From: Actinomycetospora corticicola
GTDB lineage: Bacteria > Actinomycetota > Actinomycetes > Mycobacteriales > Pseudonocardiaceae
Assembly: GCF_013409505.1 (NCBI RefSeq)
Contig: NZ_JACCBN010000001.1
Span: 2,604,001 to 2,668,000, forward strand
Direction: 5' to 3'
Length of the DNA: 64,000 nucleotides
Made by a program: the position numbers and the translations under genes. The notes under the pieces were generated by a model that had not been told where the DNA came from, searched no databases, and was given only the letters and a program-made list of their open reading frames with translations. Of this stretch, positions 31,995 to 41,651 are shown in pieces. The number at the start of each line of letters is the position of its first letter. Position 1 is the first letter of the stretch.

Positions 31995-33205
31995 GCGCCG
32001 TCCTCGAGACCGCACCCGGGACCCGGAGCCGGGGACTCGGCCACCGGGTCCCCGCCGGGGTGAGCCTCGCCGCCCTGAGCCTGGGCGGGCTCGCCATCGG
32101 CACCACCGAGTTCGCGAGCATGGGCGTGCTGCCCGGCTTCGCCGCCGACCTCGGCGTCTCCGTCCCGACGGCGGGCGTGGCCATCAGCGCCTACGCCCTC
32201 GGCGTCGTCGTGGGCGCCCCGCTGATCGCGATCGCCGGCGCCCGGTGGGCGCGCAAGAAGCTGATCGTCGCCCTCGCGACCGCCCTCGTCGTGTTCAACG
32301 CGCTGTCCGCGCTCGCCCCGGCGTTCGTGCCGTTCGTGGCGCTGCGCTTCCTCGCGGGCCTCCCCCACGGCGCGTACTTCGGCACCGCCGCGGTGCTCGG
32401 GGCCGCGCTGGTGGAACCGGCCAAGCGGGCGCGTGCCCTCGCGTCCGTGATGCTGGGACTGACGATCGCGAACATCGTCGGCGTGCCCGCCGCGACGTGG
32501 CTCGGCGAGACCTTCGGGTGGCGGTCGGCGTACGTGGCGGTCACGGTCATCGCCCTGATCACCGTGGTCGCGGTGGTGACGCTGGTGCCGAACGCCGCGT
32601 CCGCCCAGGGCGGCAGCGTCCGCGGGGAGCTGACCGCGCTGACCCGCCCGCAGGTCTGGCTGACCCTCGGCGCGATCAGCGCCGGCTTCGGTGGCCTCTT
32701 CGCGGTCTACAGCTACATCAGCCCGATCCTGACGACGAACGCCGGCGTCGCCGCGACCACGGTCCCGCTGCTCCTCGGGGCGCTCGGGATCGGCATGACG
32801 GTCGGCAACGTCGTCGGCGGCCGACTCGCCGAGCGCGCGCCGCGGGCGACGATCGCCGGCGCCCTCGGCGTCTACACCCTCGTGCTCCTCGCCTTCGTCC
32901 TCGCCTCGCACCAGGCCGCGACGGCGGCCGTCGGGCTGTTCCTGCTCGGCTTCGTCGGTATGTCGGCGGGGCCCGCGCTCATGGGTCGCCTGATGGACTT
33001 CGCTGCAGAGGGTCCGTCGCTCGCGGCGGCCAGCTTCCACTCGGCGTTCAACGTCGCCAACGCGATCGGCGCCGCGCTCGGGGGTGCGGTCCTGGCCGCG
33101 GGGTTCGGCTACGACGCCCCCGCCCTGGTCGGGGCGGCCCTGCCGCTGCTCGGCCTCGCGGTGTTCGGCGTGAGTGTCGCGCTGGAGCGCCGCTCGCGCG
33201 CCTGA
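31991..33205 (+). CDS. MFS transporter (AraJ/SotB-like)
   Basis: A 404-residue membrane protein with twelve predicted segments. LAIGTTEFASMGVLPGFA in the first segment is the signature of the AraJ/PbuE-type DHA1 exporters, and the A-like motif is GARWARKKL. Motif C-like glycines lie in helix five. Translationally coupled to the HAD gene. Likely exports a sugar, arabinose-type metabolite or drug. A copy of the 13-mer repeat lies in the coding sequence (32164). The TTG/ATG question does not arise: ATG at 31991 is in an ATGA overlap. Confidence 0.9.
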   Translation: MSAVLETAPGTRSRGLGHRVPAGVSLAALSLGGLAIGTTEFASMGVLPGFAADLGVSVPTAGVAISAYALGVVVGAPLIAIAGARWARKKLIVALATALVVFNALSALAPAFVPFVALRFLAGLPHGAYFGTAAVLGAALVEPAKRARALASVMLGLTIANIVGVPAATWLGETFGWRSAYVAVTVIALITVVAVVTLVPNAASAQGGSVRGELTALTRPQVWLTLGAISAGFGGLFAVYSYISPILTTNAGVAATTVPLLLGALGIGMTVGNVVGGRLAERAPRATIAGALGVYTLVLLAFVLASHQAATAAVGLFLLGFVGMSAGPALMGRLMDFAAEGPSLAAASFHSAFNVANAIGAALGGAVLAAGFGYDAPALVGAALPLLGLAVFGVSVALERRSRA

Positions 33206-33251
33206 GCACGGGCGGCAAGCCTGCCGAGTACCCCGCTCCCGGAGGGAGCAG

Positions 33252-33286
33252 ACGGCGGCATCCGGGTGTCTCCCGGGTGCCGCCGT
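33252..33286 (+). terminator. Terminator after the MFS gene
   Basis: A 15-base stem with one G-T pair, ACGGCGGCATCCGGG (33252-33266) with CCCGGGTGCCGCCGT (33272-33286), and a 5-base loop, 46 bases past the stop. The remaining part of this 245-base gap holds only the ribosome site of the next gene (GGAAGGAG near 33435-33442). Confidence 0.7.
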
Positions 33287-33450
33287 TCCCGTGTGCGTGC
33301 CCGGTGATCGTCCGTCGGGGCGGTGTCGGTGCTCCGGGCGGGTGGAAGGCCCCGAGCGGGGGTCACGGGGGCTCGACCTGCGGCGACACCCTCTCGCCGG
33401 GACCTCGGGGCGGGTGTGCCCCCCGCCCGGCGTGGGGAAGGAGACCCGTC

Positions 33451-34128
33451 GTGAAGGTCGTGGCGCGCAGCAGGCCGGCACCTCCGCGGCACCGCCGACG
33501 GCGGGCGCGGGGTCGCGTCACCGGCGCCCTCGTGACGCTCGCCGTGGCCGTCGCCGCCGTGCTGGGGGTGGCCGGGGTCGCGACCCTGCTCATCCTCGGG
33601 GACTCCGACCCGGGTGCGAGCACCGTGAGCCCGGCCGTCATCGAGGGCGCCACCCTGCCCGGGCCGGCTGTCGCGGCGGAGACGACGGGGCTGCCGCCGG
33701 GCACTTCCGGTTCTCCGGGTGCTCCGGGTGGCCACGGTGTGGCCGGCGCGCCGACCGTGCCGGTCGCCGTCGCGCCGGTGGCGGGGTCGACCCCCGTGCC
33801 CGCGGCGCAGGCCGCCCCGGGCGCGGCGAGGGCGGCGGCCCCGCAGGCGGGCGGGGCGTCGTCGGGCGCCGGCGCTCCTGCGGCCCGTGCGGGGTCGTCG
33901 GGGTCCTCGGGTGGGTCCGGGTCGTCGTCGGGCGGGCCGTCGCGCGGCGCCTCCGGTTCGTCCTCGGGCGGCTCGTCGGGTGGGTCGTCGGGGGGCTCCT
34001 CCGGCGGGTCGAAGCCGTCCGGTGGCTCGGGCTCGTCGTCGGGGTCGACCTCCGGGGGCGGCTCCGGTGGTTCCGGCGTGAAGGTCTGCGCGAAGGTCGT
34101 CGCCGGGGTGTGCGTCAGCCTGGGGTGA
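33451..34128 (+). CDS. Ser/Gly-rich single-pass membrane protein
   Basis: 225 residues. A short Arg-rich cytoplasmic tail ([16 protein letters not shown]), one membrane helix (LVTLAVAVAAVLGVAGVATL, about 24-45), then an Ala/Pro-rich and finally a Ser/Gly-rich stretch with repeated GGSSGG units, and a short ordered C-terminus KVCAKVVAGVCVSLG with two Cys. The GTG at 33451 has a good GGAAGGAG ribosome site. Low complexity makes homology uninformative; a surface stalk or spacer protein is plausible. Confidence 0.65.
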   Translation: MKVVARSRPAPPRHRRRRARGRVTGALVTLAVAVAAVLGVAGVATLLILGDSDPGASTVSPAVIEGATLPGPAVAAETTGLPPGTSGSPGAPGGHGVAGAPTVPVAVAPVAGSTPVPAAQAAPGAARAAAPQAGGASSGAGAPAARAGSSGSSGGSGSSSGGPSRGASGSSSGGSSGGSSGGSSGGSKPSGGSGSSSGSTSGGGSGGSGVKVCAKVVAGVCVSLG

Positions 34129-34131
34129 CCC

Positions 34132-34199
34132 GGAGATCCGGACGTCCGCGGCGACACGCCGACGGGGAGCGGCGACGCGCCCCAGGGATGCGGATCTCC
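34132..34199. repeat. 68-base element with inverted ends, copy 1
   Basis: Begins GGAGATCCG and ends CGGATCTCC (perfect 9-base inverted ends). The interior GCGGCGACACGCC and GCGACGCGCCCCAG is shared with copy 2 (41526-41593), which has exactly the same length. It lies between two convergent genes and could act as a terminator. Confidence 0.75.
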
Positions 34200-34209
34200 A
34201 CCCGCGGCG

Positions 34210-35298
34210 TCAGCCCTGGAGGCCGGCCGCCACGTCGTCCCAGCCCGGGGTCGCCGCGATGGTGGCGGCCACGGCCGCCGCCCGCTCCCGGTGGTCCCCG
34301 TTCCCGACGACGACGGTGGTCGCCCCGGCGATCGCGTCCGGTCCGTCCACCGCGGACACCCGCAGTCCGGCGCCGGCCGCCTCCACGCCGGCGGCGTTGA
34401 CGTGGTGGTCGGCGCCCTGCGGGACCACCACGAGCGGCCGCCCGTGGATCGCCGCGGCCAGCACGGTCGCCGCGCCCGCGTGGCAGACGACGCCGTCGAC
34501 GTGGTCGAGCACCGGCCCGAGCGGTCCGAAGGGGCGCAGGGCGACCCGGTCGGGGTGGGCCACCTCCAGGGTGTCGAGCATCGGCGGCAGGGCGACCACC
34601 GCCCGCACCCCGGCCGCGGTGACGGCGTCGACCACGCCGGCGAGCGTCGGGCCGTCGAGGAACAGCGTCCCGAGCGTCACGAGGACGACGGGGCCGCCGC
34701 CGGCCGGCAGCGCGACCGGCACCGACCCGGCGTCGAGAAGGGCGAGCTCGGCCCGGACCGGGGTGAGCGGTCCCGGGGCGGCCCAGCCCGGCGGGCGGAG
34801 GGCCTCGGGCCAGGGGTCGAGGCGACGTCGGGGCGGGGCGACCGGCAACCCGGCGGCGAGCACGGTCGAGCGGATGTCCGCGTCGACGTCGGCCATGCAG
34901 ACCGGACCGAGCGACACGATCTCGAGGGGGACGTCCCACTCCGCGGCGAACACGGGCCCGAGGCCGTCGAGCCCCTCGGCGACGACCAGGTCGGCCCGCC
35001 AGGAGCCCAGGGCCGCCCTCGCGGCGTCCAGGGCCACGGTGGCCCGCAGGCCGCCGAAGAAGTGCCCGACGTCGATCGGCAGCCCGTCCGGGCGCTCCCC
35101 CTCGGGCCGGGGCAGCGCCAGCAGCTCGTCGAGGTCGGGCCCGGCGACGACGTGCCGGACGCCGGGCGGGAGCAGCGGCGCCGCGCTGGGAGCGCTCAGC
35201 AGGGCGACCTCGTGGCCGCGGGCGACGAGCGCGGTGGCCACCGGGCGCAGGGCCAGGACGTGGGCCACGGCGGGGAAGGACGTGAGGAGCACGCGCAC
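34210..35298 (-). CDS. Family 1 glycosyltransferase (MGT/UGT-like)
   Basis: A 362-residue GT-B fold enzyme. N-terminal VRVLLTSFPAVAHVLALRPV, and the C-terminal donor-site signature HAGAATVLAAAIHGRPLVVV followed by PQGADHHVNAAGVEAAGAG, match MGT/UGT-type transferases that glycosylate small natural products. The GTG at 35298 is chosen because the first strand begins there; an ATG at 35334 would add 12 residues but has poor spacing to a ribosome site. Substrate unknown; no biosynthetic partner is adjacent. Confidence 0.85.
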   Translation of the reverse strand: MRVLLTSFPAVAHVLALRPVATALVARGHEVALLSAPSAAPLLPPGVRHVVAGPDLDELLALPRPEGERPDGLPIDVGHFFGGLRATVALDAARAALGSWRADLVVAEGLDGLGPVFAAEWDVPLEIVSLGPVCMADVDADIRSTVLAAGLPVAPPRRRLDPWPEALRPPGWAAPGPLTPVRAELALLDAGSVPVALPAGGGPVVLVTLGTLFLDGPTLAGVVDAVTAAGVRAVVALPPMLDTLEVAHPDRVALRPFGPLGPVLDHVDGVVCHAGAATVLAAAIHGRPLVVVPQGADHHVNAAGVEAAGAGLRVSAVDGPDAIAGATTVVVGNGDHRERAAAVAATIAATPGWDDVAAGLQG

Positions 35299-35404
35299 GC
35301 GTTCATGATCATCGACCCGGGGTCGGGCCACCATGCTCCGACGGTGCCGCCTTTCGGCGTCACCGGATGCACGCAGTGACGCATTGCCGGCACCCGGCGC
35401 GTGC

Positions 35405-37153
35405 TCAGGCGCCGGTCAGCGCGCTCACGACCTCGTCGACCGGCACCTCGCGCCGCTCGCCGGACCGCCGCTCGGTGACCTCGACGACGCCGTTCACCAG
35501 GCCGCGACCGACCGTGATCGAGGTCGGCATCCCGAGCAGCTCGGCGTCCGCGAACTTGACGCCCGGGGAGGCCTTGCGGTCGTCGAGGAGCACCTCGAGG
35601 CCGGTCTCGGCGAGGCCGGCGGCGATCGTCTCGGCGGCCGCCCGCTGGGTCTCGTCCTTGCCGGCGATCACGAGGTGCACGTCGAACGGCGCCACCTCGC
35701 GCGGCCACACCAGGCCCTTGGCGTCGGCGTGCTGCTCGGTGATGGCGGCGACCGCGCGCGAGACGCCCACGCCGTAGGAGCCCATCGTCACCGTGGTCCG
35801 CTTGCCGTCGGCACCGAGCGCCTCGAGCCCGAGTGCCTGCGCGTACTTCCGGCCGAGCTGGAAGATGTGGCCCATCTCGATGCCGCGGGCGGCGACGAGG
35901 GTGCCGGCACCGTCGGGCGACGGGTCGCCCGCGCGGACCTCGGCGGCCTCGATCGTCCCGTCCGGGGTGAAGTCGCGGCCGCACACGAGGTCGAACACGT
36001 GCCGACCGGGCTCGTCGGCGCCGGTGATCCAGGCGGTGCCGGTGACGATGCGCGGGTCGACGAGGAACCGCACCCCGTTCTTCTGCAGGCCGACCGGGCC
36101 GATGTAGCCCTTGGTGAGGAACCGGTTCCGGGCGAAGTCGGCGTCCTCGAGCAGCGCGACCTCGGCGGGCGAGACCGCGGCCTCGAGGCGCTTCATGTCG
36201 ACCTCGCGGTCGCCGGGCACGCCGACGCCGAGGAGCTGCCACTCGTCCGCCCCGGGCAGCCGGGTCTTCACCATGACGTTCTTCAGCGTGTCGGCCGCGG
36301 TGTAGTCGCGGTCCGGGAACAGCGAGCGCGCCACCGCGACCAGGGAGTCGATCGTCGGGGTGTCCGGGGTGTCGTGGACCGTCGCCTCCGGCTTGTCGTC
36401 GGTCGACTGCTCGGGCGGCGGCGTGGTGGTGACGGCCTCGACGTTGGCGGCGTAGCCCGATTCCAGGCACCGGACGTACGTGTCCTCACCGGCGTCGCAG
36501 GGCGCGAGGAACTCCTCCGAGGCCGACCCGCCCATCGCGCCGGACATGGCCGACACGATCTGGATCTCGAGGCCGAGCCGGTCGAAGAGCCGCTGGTAGG
36601 CGAGCCGGTGGGCGGCGTAGGAGTCGGCCAGGCCCTCGTCGGTGAGGTCGAACGAGTAGGAGTCCTTCATGGTGAACTCGCGGCCGCGCAGGATGCCCGC
36701 GCGGGGCCGCTCCTCGTCCCGGTACTTGGTCTGGATCTGGTAGAGCGTCACCGGGAAGTCCCGGTAGGACGACGTCTCCCCCTTCACCATCAGCGTGAAG
36801 AGCTCCTCGTGGGTCGGCCCGAGCAGGTAGTCGGCCTGCTTGCGGTCCTTGAGCCGGAACAGCGTGTCGCCGTACTCGGTCCAGCGGCCGGTCGCCTCGT
36901 AGGGCTCGCGGGGCAGCAGCGCCGGGAAGTGGACCTCCTGCGCGCCGATCGCGTCCATCTCCTCGCGCACGATCCGCTCCACGTTGCGCAGCACCCGCAC
37001 CCCGAGCGGCAGCCACGAGTAGATGCCGGGCGCGACCCGCCGCACGTAGCCCGCGCGCACGAGCAGCTTGTGGCTGGTCACCTCGGCGTCGGCCGGGTCC
37101 TCGCGCAGCGTGCGCAGGAACAGCTCGGACATGCGGGTGACGCCTCGTGCCAT
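35405..37153 (-). CDS. proS: Prolyl-tRNA synthetase (bacterial type)
   Basis: 582 residues, class II synthetase with the bacterial insertion (editing) domain. Motif 2 is in [20 protein letters not shown]; motif 3 is [15 protein letters not shown] near 445-460; the insertion lies at about 225-390; the anticodon-binding domain forms the last 110 residues. The editing-domain Lys in the [11 protein letters not shown] segment is conserved-looking. ATG at 37153 (or a Met seven residues later). In Mycobacterium proS lies next to the rimP region; here about 14 kb separate them. Confidence 0.96.
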   Translation of the reverse strand: MARGVTRMSELFLRTLREDPADAEVTSHKLLVRAGYVRRVAPGIYSWLPLGVRVLRNVERIVREEMDAIGAQEVHFPALLPREPYEATGRWTEYGDTLFRLKDRKQADYLLGPTHEELFTLMVKGETSSYRDFPVTLYQIQTKYRDEERPRAGILRGREFTMKDSYSFDLTDEGLADSYAAHRLAYQRLFDRLGLEIQIVSAMSGAMGGSASEEFLAPCDAGEDTYVRCLESGYAANVEAVTTTPPPEQSTDDKPEATVHDTPDTPTIDSLVAVARSLFPDRDYTAADTLKNVMVKTRLPGADEWQLLGVGVPGDREVDMKRLEAAVSPAEVALLEDADFARNRFLTKGYIGPVGLQKNGVRFLVDPRIVTGTAWITGADEPGRHVFDLVCGRDFTPDGTIEAAEVRAGDPSPDGAGTLVAARGIEMGHIFQLGRKYAQALGLEALGADGKRTTVTMGSYGVGVSRAVAAITEQHADAKGLVWPREVAPFDVHLVIAGKDETQRAAAETIAAGLAETGLEVLLDDRKASPGVKFADAELLGMPTSITVGRGLVNGVVEVTERRSGERREVPVDEVVSALTGA

Positions 37154-37212
37154 GCGGTGAGCCTACTGACGGCGCGCATCCCGGATTCGCCTGGCGGGTC
37201 AGACTGCCCGTC

Positions 37213-38346
37213 ATGGTGCGGCTCGTGGTCGTGGCGGTCGCGGTCCTGCTCGTCACGGGCTGCGCCGGGGCCCCGGTGGTCTCGACGACGGCCGCGCCGA
37301 CCGCCGTCGCCCCCGTGCCCGCCGTCCCGACCGACGTGGCCTGGCGCTGGACCTCCCCCGCCCCCCTGCACGCCGTCGTCCGGGTGGGCGCCGGGGTGGT
37401 GGTGGCCGACGACGACGGGGTGACGGCGCTGGACGGGGTCACCGGGACACCGCGCTGGCGCTACGCCCGTCCCGGCGTCGAGCTCACGGCGCTGCAGGCC
37501 TCTCCCGACGGCAGGTCGGTGGTGCTCGGGCACGGCGCCACCGTGACGGTGCTCGACGGGCTGACCGGCACGCCGCGCTGGTCCGACGACGTCGACGGGA
37601 CGGCCCTCCTCACGGACTCCGTCGTCGTGCTCACCCGGCTCGCGGGTGCCGCCGCGGAGCAGGAGGCGCGGGACCTCGCCGTCGGGACCGAGCTCTGGAG
37701 CCGGCGCACGACGCCGGGTTGCGAGCAGCGGACGGCGGACCCGCAGTGGTCCGCGGGTGCGGTGCCGGTGGCCGAGTGGTGCGCCGGTCGGACCGTGCTG
37801 CGCGGGCTCGACGAGCGGACCGGGCGGGAGCGGTGGCGCCTCGACGCCGGACCGTCGGAACCCGCCGGCAGCGCGGGGCTCGCGTCCGCGAGCGACGGGA
37901 CGCTCGTCGTCGTGACGGGGCCCGAGCCCCGCCTGCTCGTGGACCCGCGGACCGGGGCGGTACGGGCGCGGGTGCCGCGGACCGCCGGATCGCCGCTGCT
38001 GGGCGAGGGGCTGCCGCGGATCGAGCTGCTGAACCGCCTCGTGCCGGCCGTCGCCACGCTCGACCTCGCGACCGGCTCGGCCGTGCCCGCTCCGCCCGCT
38101 CCGTGTGCGGGGCCGAGCGTGCTCGTGCTGCCCGCGGCGGTCCTGCAGGCGTGCTCCGACGAGCTGGGCGACTCCGTCGTCGTGGGCACCGGGCCGCCGA
38201 TCGACCTCGGGGACCTCGCTCCCGACGACGGGCGCCCGCTCGGCCGACCGGCCCGTCTCCCGGAGAACCCGGTGCTCGTGCCGGCACCCGGGGCGGTGGT
38301 CGTGGCGAACCGGGCGGGGCGTTCCGTCGTGGTCGGGCTCCGCTGA
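37213..38346 (+). CDS. PQQ-propeller-like lipoprotein
   Basis: A 377-residue secreted lipoprotein: signal peptide MVRLVVVAVAVLLVTGC with a clear lipobox, then repeated GxxxWxxxxPG-type blades such as DGVTGTPRWRYARPG, DGLTGTPRWSDD and DERTGRERWRLD (beta-propeller, PQQ/BamB-like). Four further Cys lie in the second half. ATG at 37213. It is divergent from proS. Function unknown; outer-surface protein interaction is typical of the fold. Confidence 0.82.
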   Translation: MVRLVVVAVAVLLVTGCAGAPVVSTTAAPTAVAPVPAVPTDVAWRWTSPAPLHAVVRVGAGVVVADDDGVTALDGVTGTPRWRYARPGVELTALQASPDGRSVVLGHGATVTVLDGLTGTPRWSDDVDGTALLTDSVVVLTRLAGAAAEQEARDLAVGTELWSRRTTPGCEQRTADPQWSAGAVPVAEWCAGRTVLRGLDERTGRERWRLDAGPSEPAGSAGLASASDGTLVVVTGPEPRLLVDPRTGAVRARVPRTAGSPLLGEGLPRIELLNRLVPAVATLDLATGSAVPAPPAPCAGPSVLVLPAAVLQACSDELGDSVVVGTGPPIDLGDLAPDDGRPLGRPARLPENPVLVPAPGAVVVANRAGRSVVVGLR

Positions 38347-38347
38347 C

Positions 38348-41300
38348 CTACTGGTAGGTGACGAGGTCCGGCGGGGGTGTGAGCGCGAGTGCCTGCTGCG
38401 GGGTGAGGGTCGGGGTGTCCTCGTCGATGAAGAGCTTGAACCCGAGGTGGAGCTGCTGCGGGCGCTGCAGCTCCTGGTACTTGCCGATCTTGTTCGGCGG
38501 GGCGCCGAAGCCGTCGATGTGCTGGACGACGGCGAGCTGCGGCGGGATCTGCAGCCGCTCCGGGTTCGTGATCATGTTCGGCGTGAACTGGTGCAGGACG
38601 AACAGCTTCTGCGGGAGGTTGTTCGTCGTCACCAGGTTCGCGAGCCAGCTCGAGACCTGGTTGACCTCCTCGGCGCTGACCGTGCCGATCGACTTCCCGG
38701 GCACCTGGCCGGGCGGCATCCGCCACTCCGGGTCGAGGGCGAGGCTGACGTCGGGCTCGCGGAGCAGGTTCTCCCAGGGCCGGACGGCGGTCATGAAGTC
38801 CGCCCGCCCGGGCTGGATGTCGATGATCATGACCTGCTGCTTCGCGCGGGCCGCCGCGAGGTACTGCCGGGCCTCGGCCTCGTCGATGTCCGAGTGGTAC
38901 GTCCCGTCCGGACCGGGCGTGCTGTTCGCGATCGAGACGATGAGCTCCATCGCCGGGAGCACGGTCTTTCCCGGCGTCGCGAACGGCGCCGCGGCGGCCT
39001 CGAGCTTCGCGGCCGCGTCGGCGGGGGCACCCTCGCCGAGGATGCCGAGCGCGTCGGTGCCGGCGGTGCCGTAGTAGGCGACGATCCGGTGCTGCGGGAA
39101 GAACGTCGTGCCGCCCCGCGGGAGCTGCGGCACGGGCGGCGGCGAGGGCGGCGCCGCGGTCTCGGCCGGGACCGTCAGCGCCGGGTCGGCCGACTCCGCG
39201 CGCGGCGGGGTCGACCCGCCCGCGTGGTCGGTGATCAGGGCGACCAGCCCGAGGAACGCCGCCAGCACGAGGGCCGCGAGCACGAACGCGAACAGCACCC
39301 GCCGTCGGCGGCGCCGGTCGCGCACGACCCCGGGGCGGGGCTCGGTGCTCGGACGCGGCTCCTCGACCGGCGAGATCACGTCGGTGCGCTCGGACGGGGT
39401 GATCTCCGTGCGCTCGGCGGCGGACTCGGGGGCCGGGTCCTTCGCCGGCGCCGGTGCTGCGGCAGGCGCCGGGTCCTTCGCCGGGGCCGGGGACGCGAGC
39501 GCGGCACGGTCGACGGCCGGGGAGGAGGGCGTCGTCGGGGCCTCGGAGACCGTCGAGGTGGGCGTGCCCGTGGCGGACCCGACGGTGGTGTCGGTCGTCG
39601 CGGTGCCGCTGGTGGTGCCGGCCGACGACGTCGACGTGGCTGCAACGGCCGCCGTCCCCGCCGCGGCCGCCGCAGCGCCGGTGGCCCTGGTCGACGAGGA
39701 CGCCTCGTCGCCGGTCGGGCGCTCACTGGTCGGGCGGTCGGTGGACGGGCGCTCGGTGGTCGAGCCGGTGGCGCTCGCAGCGCCGGCGGCGGTCGCGGCG
39801 GACGCGCCGGTGGTGGCCGTCGTCCGTGCCGCGGGCCCGGTCTCCTCGGTCCGGTCCGACGGCGGGGTGGTCGGCGACGTCGTGGTGGGCGTGTCGGCCC
39901 GCGTCGGAGTCGCCCGGCCGGTGGCGGGACGGTCGCGGTCGGAGCGCGTGCGGTAGCGCCCGGCGATCGCCCCGGCGACGGCGCCCACTCCGGCAGCCGC
40001 GGCGCCGAGGACGGCGCCGCCCCGGCCGGAACCGCGTCGCGACGACTCGGTCGTCGGCGCCTCGTCGACGCGGTCGATGACGTCGGTGCCCGCGTCGGGT
40101 CGGCGGTCGTCGGCGCGGCCCCGGTCGGCGACCCGAGCATCGGTGCCGCGCTCGTCGGTCCCGCGCCCGTCGGTCTCGCGCCCCCCGGTCTCGCGGACCC
40201 GGTCGATGGTCTCGGTCGTCTCGGCCGGCGCGGTGCGGCGGTCGTCGGTCCCGCGGACCCGGTCGATCGTCTCGGTCGTCTCAGCCGTGTCGGTGGCCCC
40301 GGCGCGGCGGTCGTCGGACTCGATCGGCGTGGTGGTGCGGACCGTGTCGGGCTCGGTCGGCCGCGGGCGGTCGGGGGCGGTCGCCGTGGTCCCCGCCGCC
40401 TGGGGCGCCTTCCCGGGCGCCTTCTCGGGCGTCGCGTCGCCTGAGGCCGACGCCTTCTCCGGCACCGCCTCGGGCGCCTTGTCCGAGGTCACTGCGCGGG
40501 ACGCGGCGGCACCCGCCACCGCGCCGGTCGCCGCCGCGGCCTTCCCGGTCCTGTCCGAGCCCGAGCCCGGGGTCGTGGAGCCGGATGGCGACGGCGCGGG
40601 TTCGGGCGACCGGGTCGGGGTCGGGACGGCGCGCGCGCTCGGCACGGTGTCCTGCTCGCGCGGCGACGGGGCGTCGTCGGCCGAGGGCGTCAGTCCCGGG
40701 GTGCGCCACGGCGGGGTGCGCGGTGCGACCGTCGTCTCGGCTGCGGTGTCGGGGGCGGAGGCGTCGGGCTCCGTGGGAGGACCGGCCTGCGGGCGCGGCG
40801 AGGGGGCGGCCGGCTTCGACCCGGAGGACCGACCGCCGCGCCACAGGGAGGGCCGGGACGGGGCCGAGCGTGCGGACGGCTCCGGCGCGGGCGCGACACC
40901 GGGGCCCCGACCACCGGATGGCCCGGCGGGACCCGGGCGGGCCGTGTCGCGGGAGGGCGCGGTCTCGGTCCGGGCCGCGGGTGCCTTCGGCCCGTCGCGG
41001 TCGTCACGGGTGGGCGCGGGGGTCGGACCGGCGTCGGGCCGGGCCACGGCGGTCACGTCCTCACGGGGCGCGGACGAGGCCGCGGGCGCGGTCGACGCGG
41101 AGGACGCGGCGAGCCGGGACGGCTCGTCGTCGGCCCGTTCCTTCTCTGCGGACGCCGGGGTGTCGTCGACGTCCGAGGTCGACCGGTCGGTGTCCGATCC
41201 GGAGGCACGGCCGGTGTCCTTGCCCCGTCGCCGGGACCGCCAGGACGAGCGGGTCCGCGCCTCGCGTGACCCGTCGTCGGCAACGGCCTCGTTCTCCGGG

Positions 41301-41365
41301 GAGGTTCGCGGCGCGGGCGGCTCGGCCGGCTCCAGGGTCACCTCGTCGGGTCCGCCCCAGCGCAT
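38348..41365 (-). CDS. Large Pro/Thr/Ala-rich membrane protein with secreted C-terminal domain
   Basis: 1005 residues. About 680 N-terminal residues are low-complexity and charged (Ser, Thr, Pro, Arg, Asp), with internal repeats such as ETTETIDRVRGTDDR / ETTETIDRVRETGGR and APAKDPAPA. An Arg-rich anchor (RDRRRRRRVL) and one membrane helix (FAFVLAALVLAAFLGLVAL) follow, then about 280 ordered extracytoplasmic residues beginning FFPQHRIVAYYGTAG and holding VMIIDIQPGRADF and EPDVSLALDPEW, which suggest a TIM-barrel-like glycosidase-type fold. No catalytic role is proven. ATG at 41365 with GGAGGG upstream. Confidence 0.72.
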   Translation of the reverse strand: MRWGGPDEVTLEPAEPPAPRTSPENEAVADDGSREARTRSSWRSRRRGKDTGRASGSDTDRSTSDVDDTPASAEKERADDEPSRLAASSASTAPAASSAPREDVTAVARPDAGPTPAPTRDDRDGPKAPAARTETAPSRDTARPGPAGPSGGRGPGVAPAPEPSARSAPSRPSLWRGGRSSGSKPAAPSPRPQAGPPTEPDASAPDTAAETTVAPRTPPWRTPGLTPSADDAPSPREQDTVPSARAVPTPTRSPEPAPSPSGSTTPGSGSDRTGKAAAATGAVAGAAASRAVTSDKAPEAVPEKASASGDATPEKAPGKAPQAAGTTATAPDRPRPTEPDTVRTTTPIESDDRRAGATDTAETTETIDRVRGTDDRRTAPAETTETIDRVRETGGRETDGRGTDERGTDARVADRGRADDRRPDAGTDVIDRVDEAPTTESSRRGSGRGGAVLGAAAAGVGAVAGAIAGRYRTRSDRDRPATGRATPTRADTPTTTSPTTPPSDRTEETGPAARTTATTGASAATAAGAASATGSTTERPSTDRPTSERPTGDEASSSTRATGAAAAAAGTAAVAATSTSSAGTTSGTATTDTTVGSATGTPTSTVSEAPTTPSSPAVDRAALASPAPAKDPAPAAAPAPAKDPAPESAAERTEITPSERTDVISPVEEPRPSTEPRPGVVRDRRRRRRVLFAFVLAALVLAAFLGLVALITDHAGGSTPPRAESADPALTVPAETAAPPSPPPVPQLPRGGTTFFPQHRIVAYYGTAGTDALGILGEGAPADAAAKLEAAAAPFATPGKTVLPAMELIVSIANSTPGPDGTYHSDIDEAEARQYLAAARAKQQVMIIDIQPGRADFMTAVRPWENLLREPDVSLALDPEWRMPPGQVPGKSIGTVSAEEVNQVSSWLANLVTTNNLPQKLFVLHQFTPNMITNPERLQIPPQLAVVQHIDGFGAPPNKIGKYQELQRPQQLHLGFKLFIDEDTPTLTPQQALALTPPPDLVTYQ

Positions 41366-41525
41366 GACGCCCTCCTCCGCTCCCCCGGGTCGACCCGACC
41401 GGCGCCCGACGTCACACCGTAGGCAGCGCGGCGGAGTTCCGCGGCACATCCGCCCCGCGTGTCACAGGAGTATCACCTCCGGCGGGACCCTGGTGCCCTT
41501 CCGGATCCCGGCCGACCGGCCCGAC

Positions 41526-41593
41526 GAAGATCCGGAACTCCGTGGCGACACGCCCGGGCACTGGTGCGACGCGCCCCAGAACGTCGGATCTTC
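41526..41593. repeat. 68-base element with inverted ends, copy 2
   Basis: Ends GAAGATCCG and CGGATCTTC (perfect 9-base inverted ends that differ from copy 1 by a compensating base pair). The core TGGCGACACGCC and TGCGACGCGCCCCAG is shared. It lies just downstream of the CysRS/MshC-like gene in a 286-base gap that otherwise shows no gene. Confidence 0.75.
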
Positions 41594-41651
41594 ATCCGCC
41601 GGTCGCCACCGCACCCCCGGATGTCCCGGCCGACCCCGTGCATCCCTGCGC

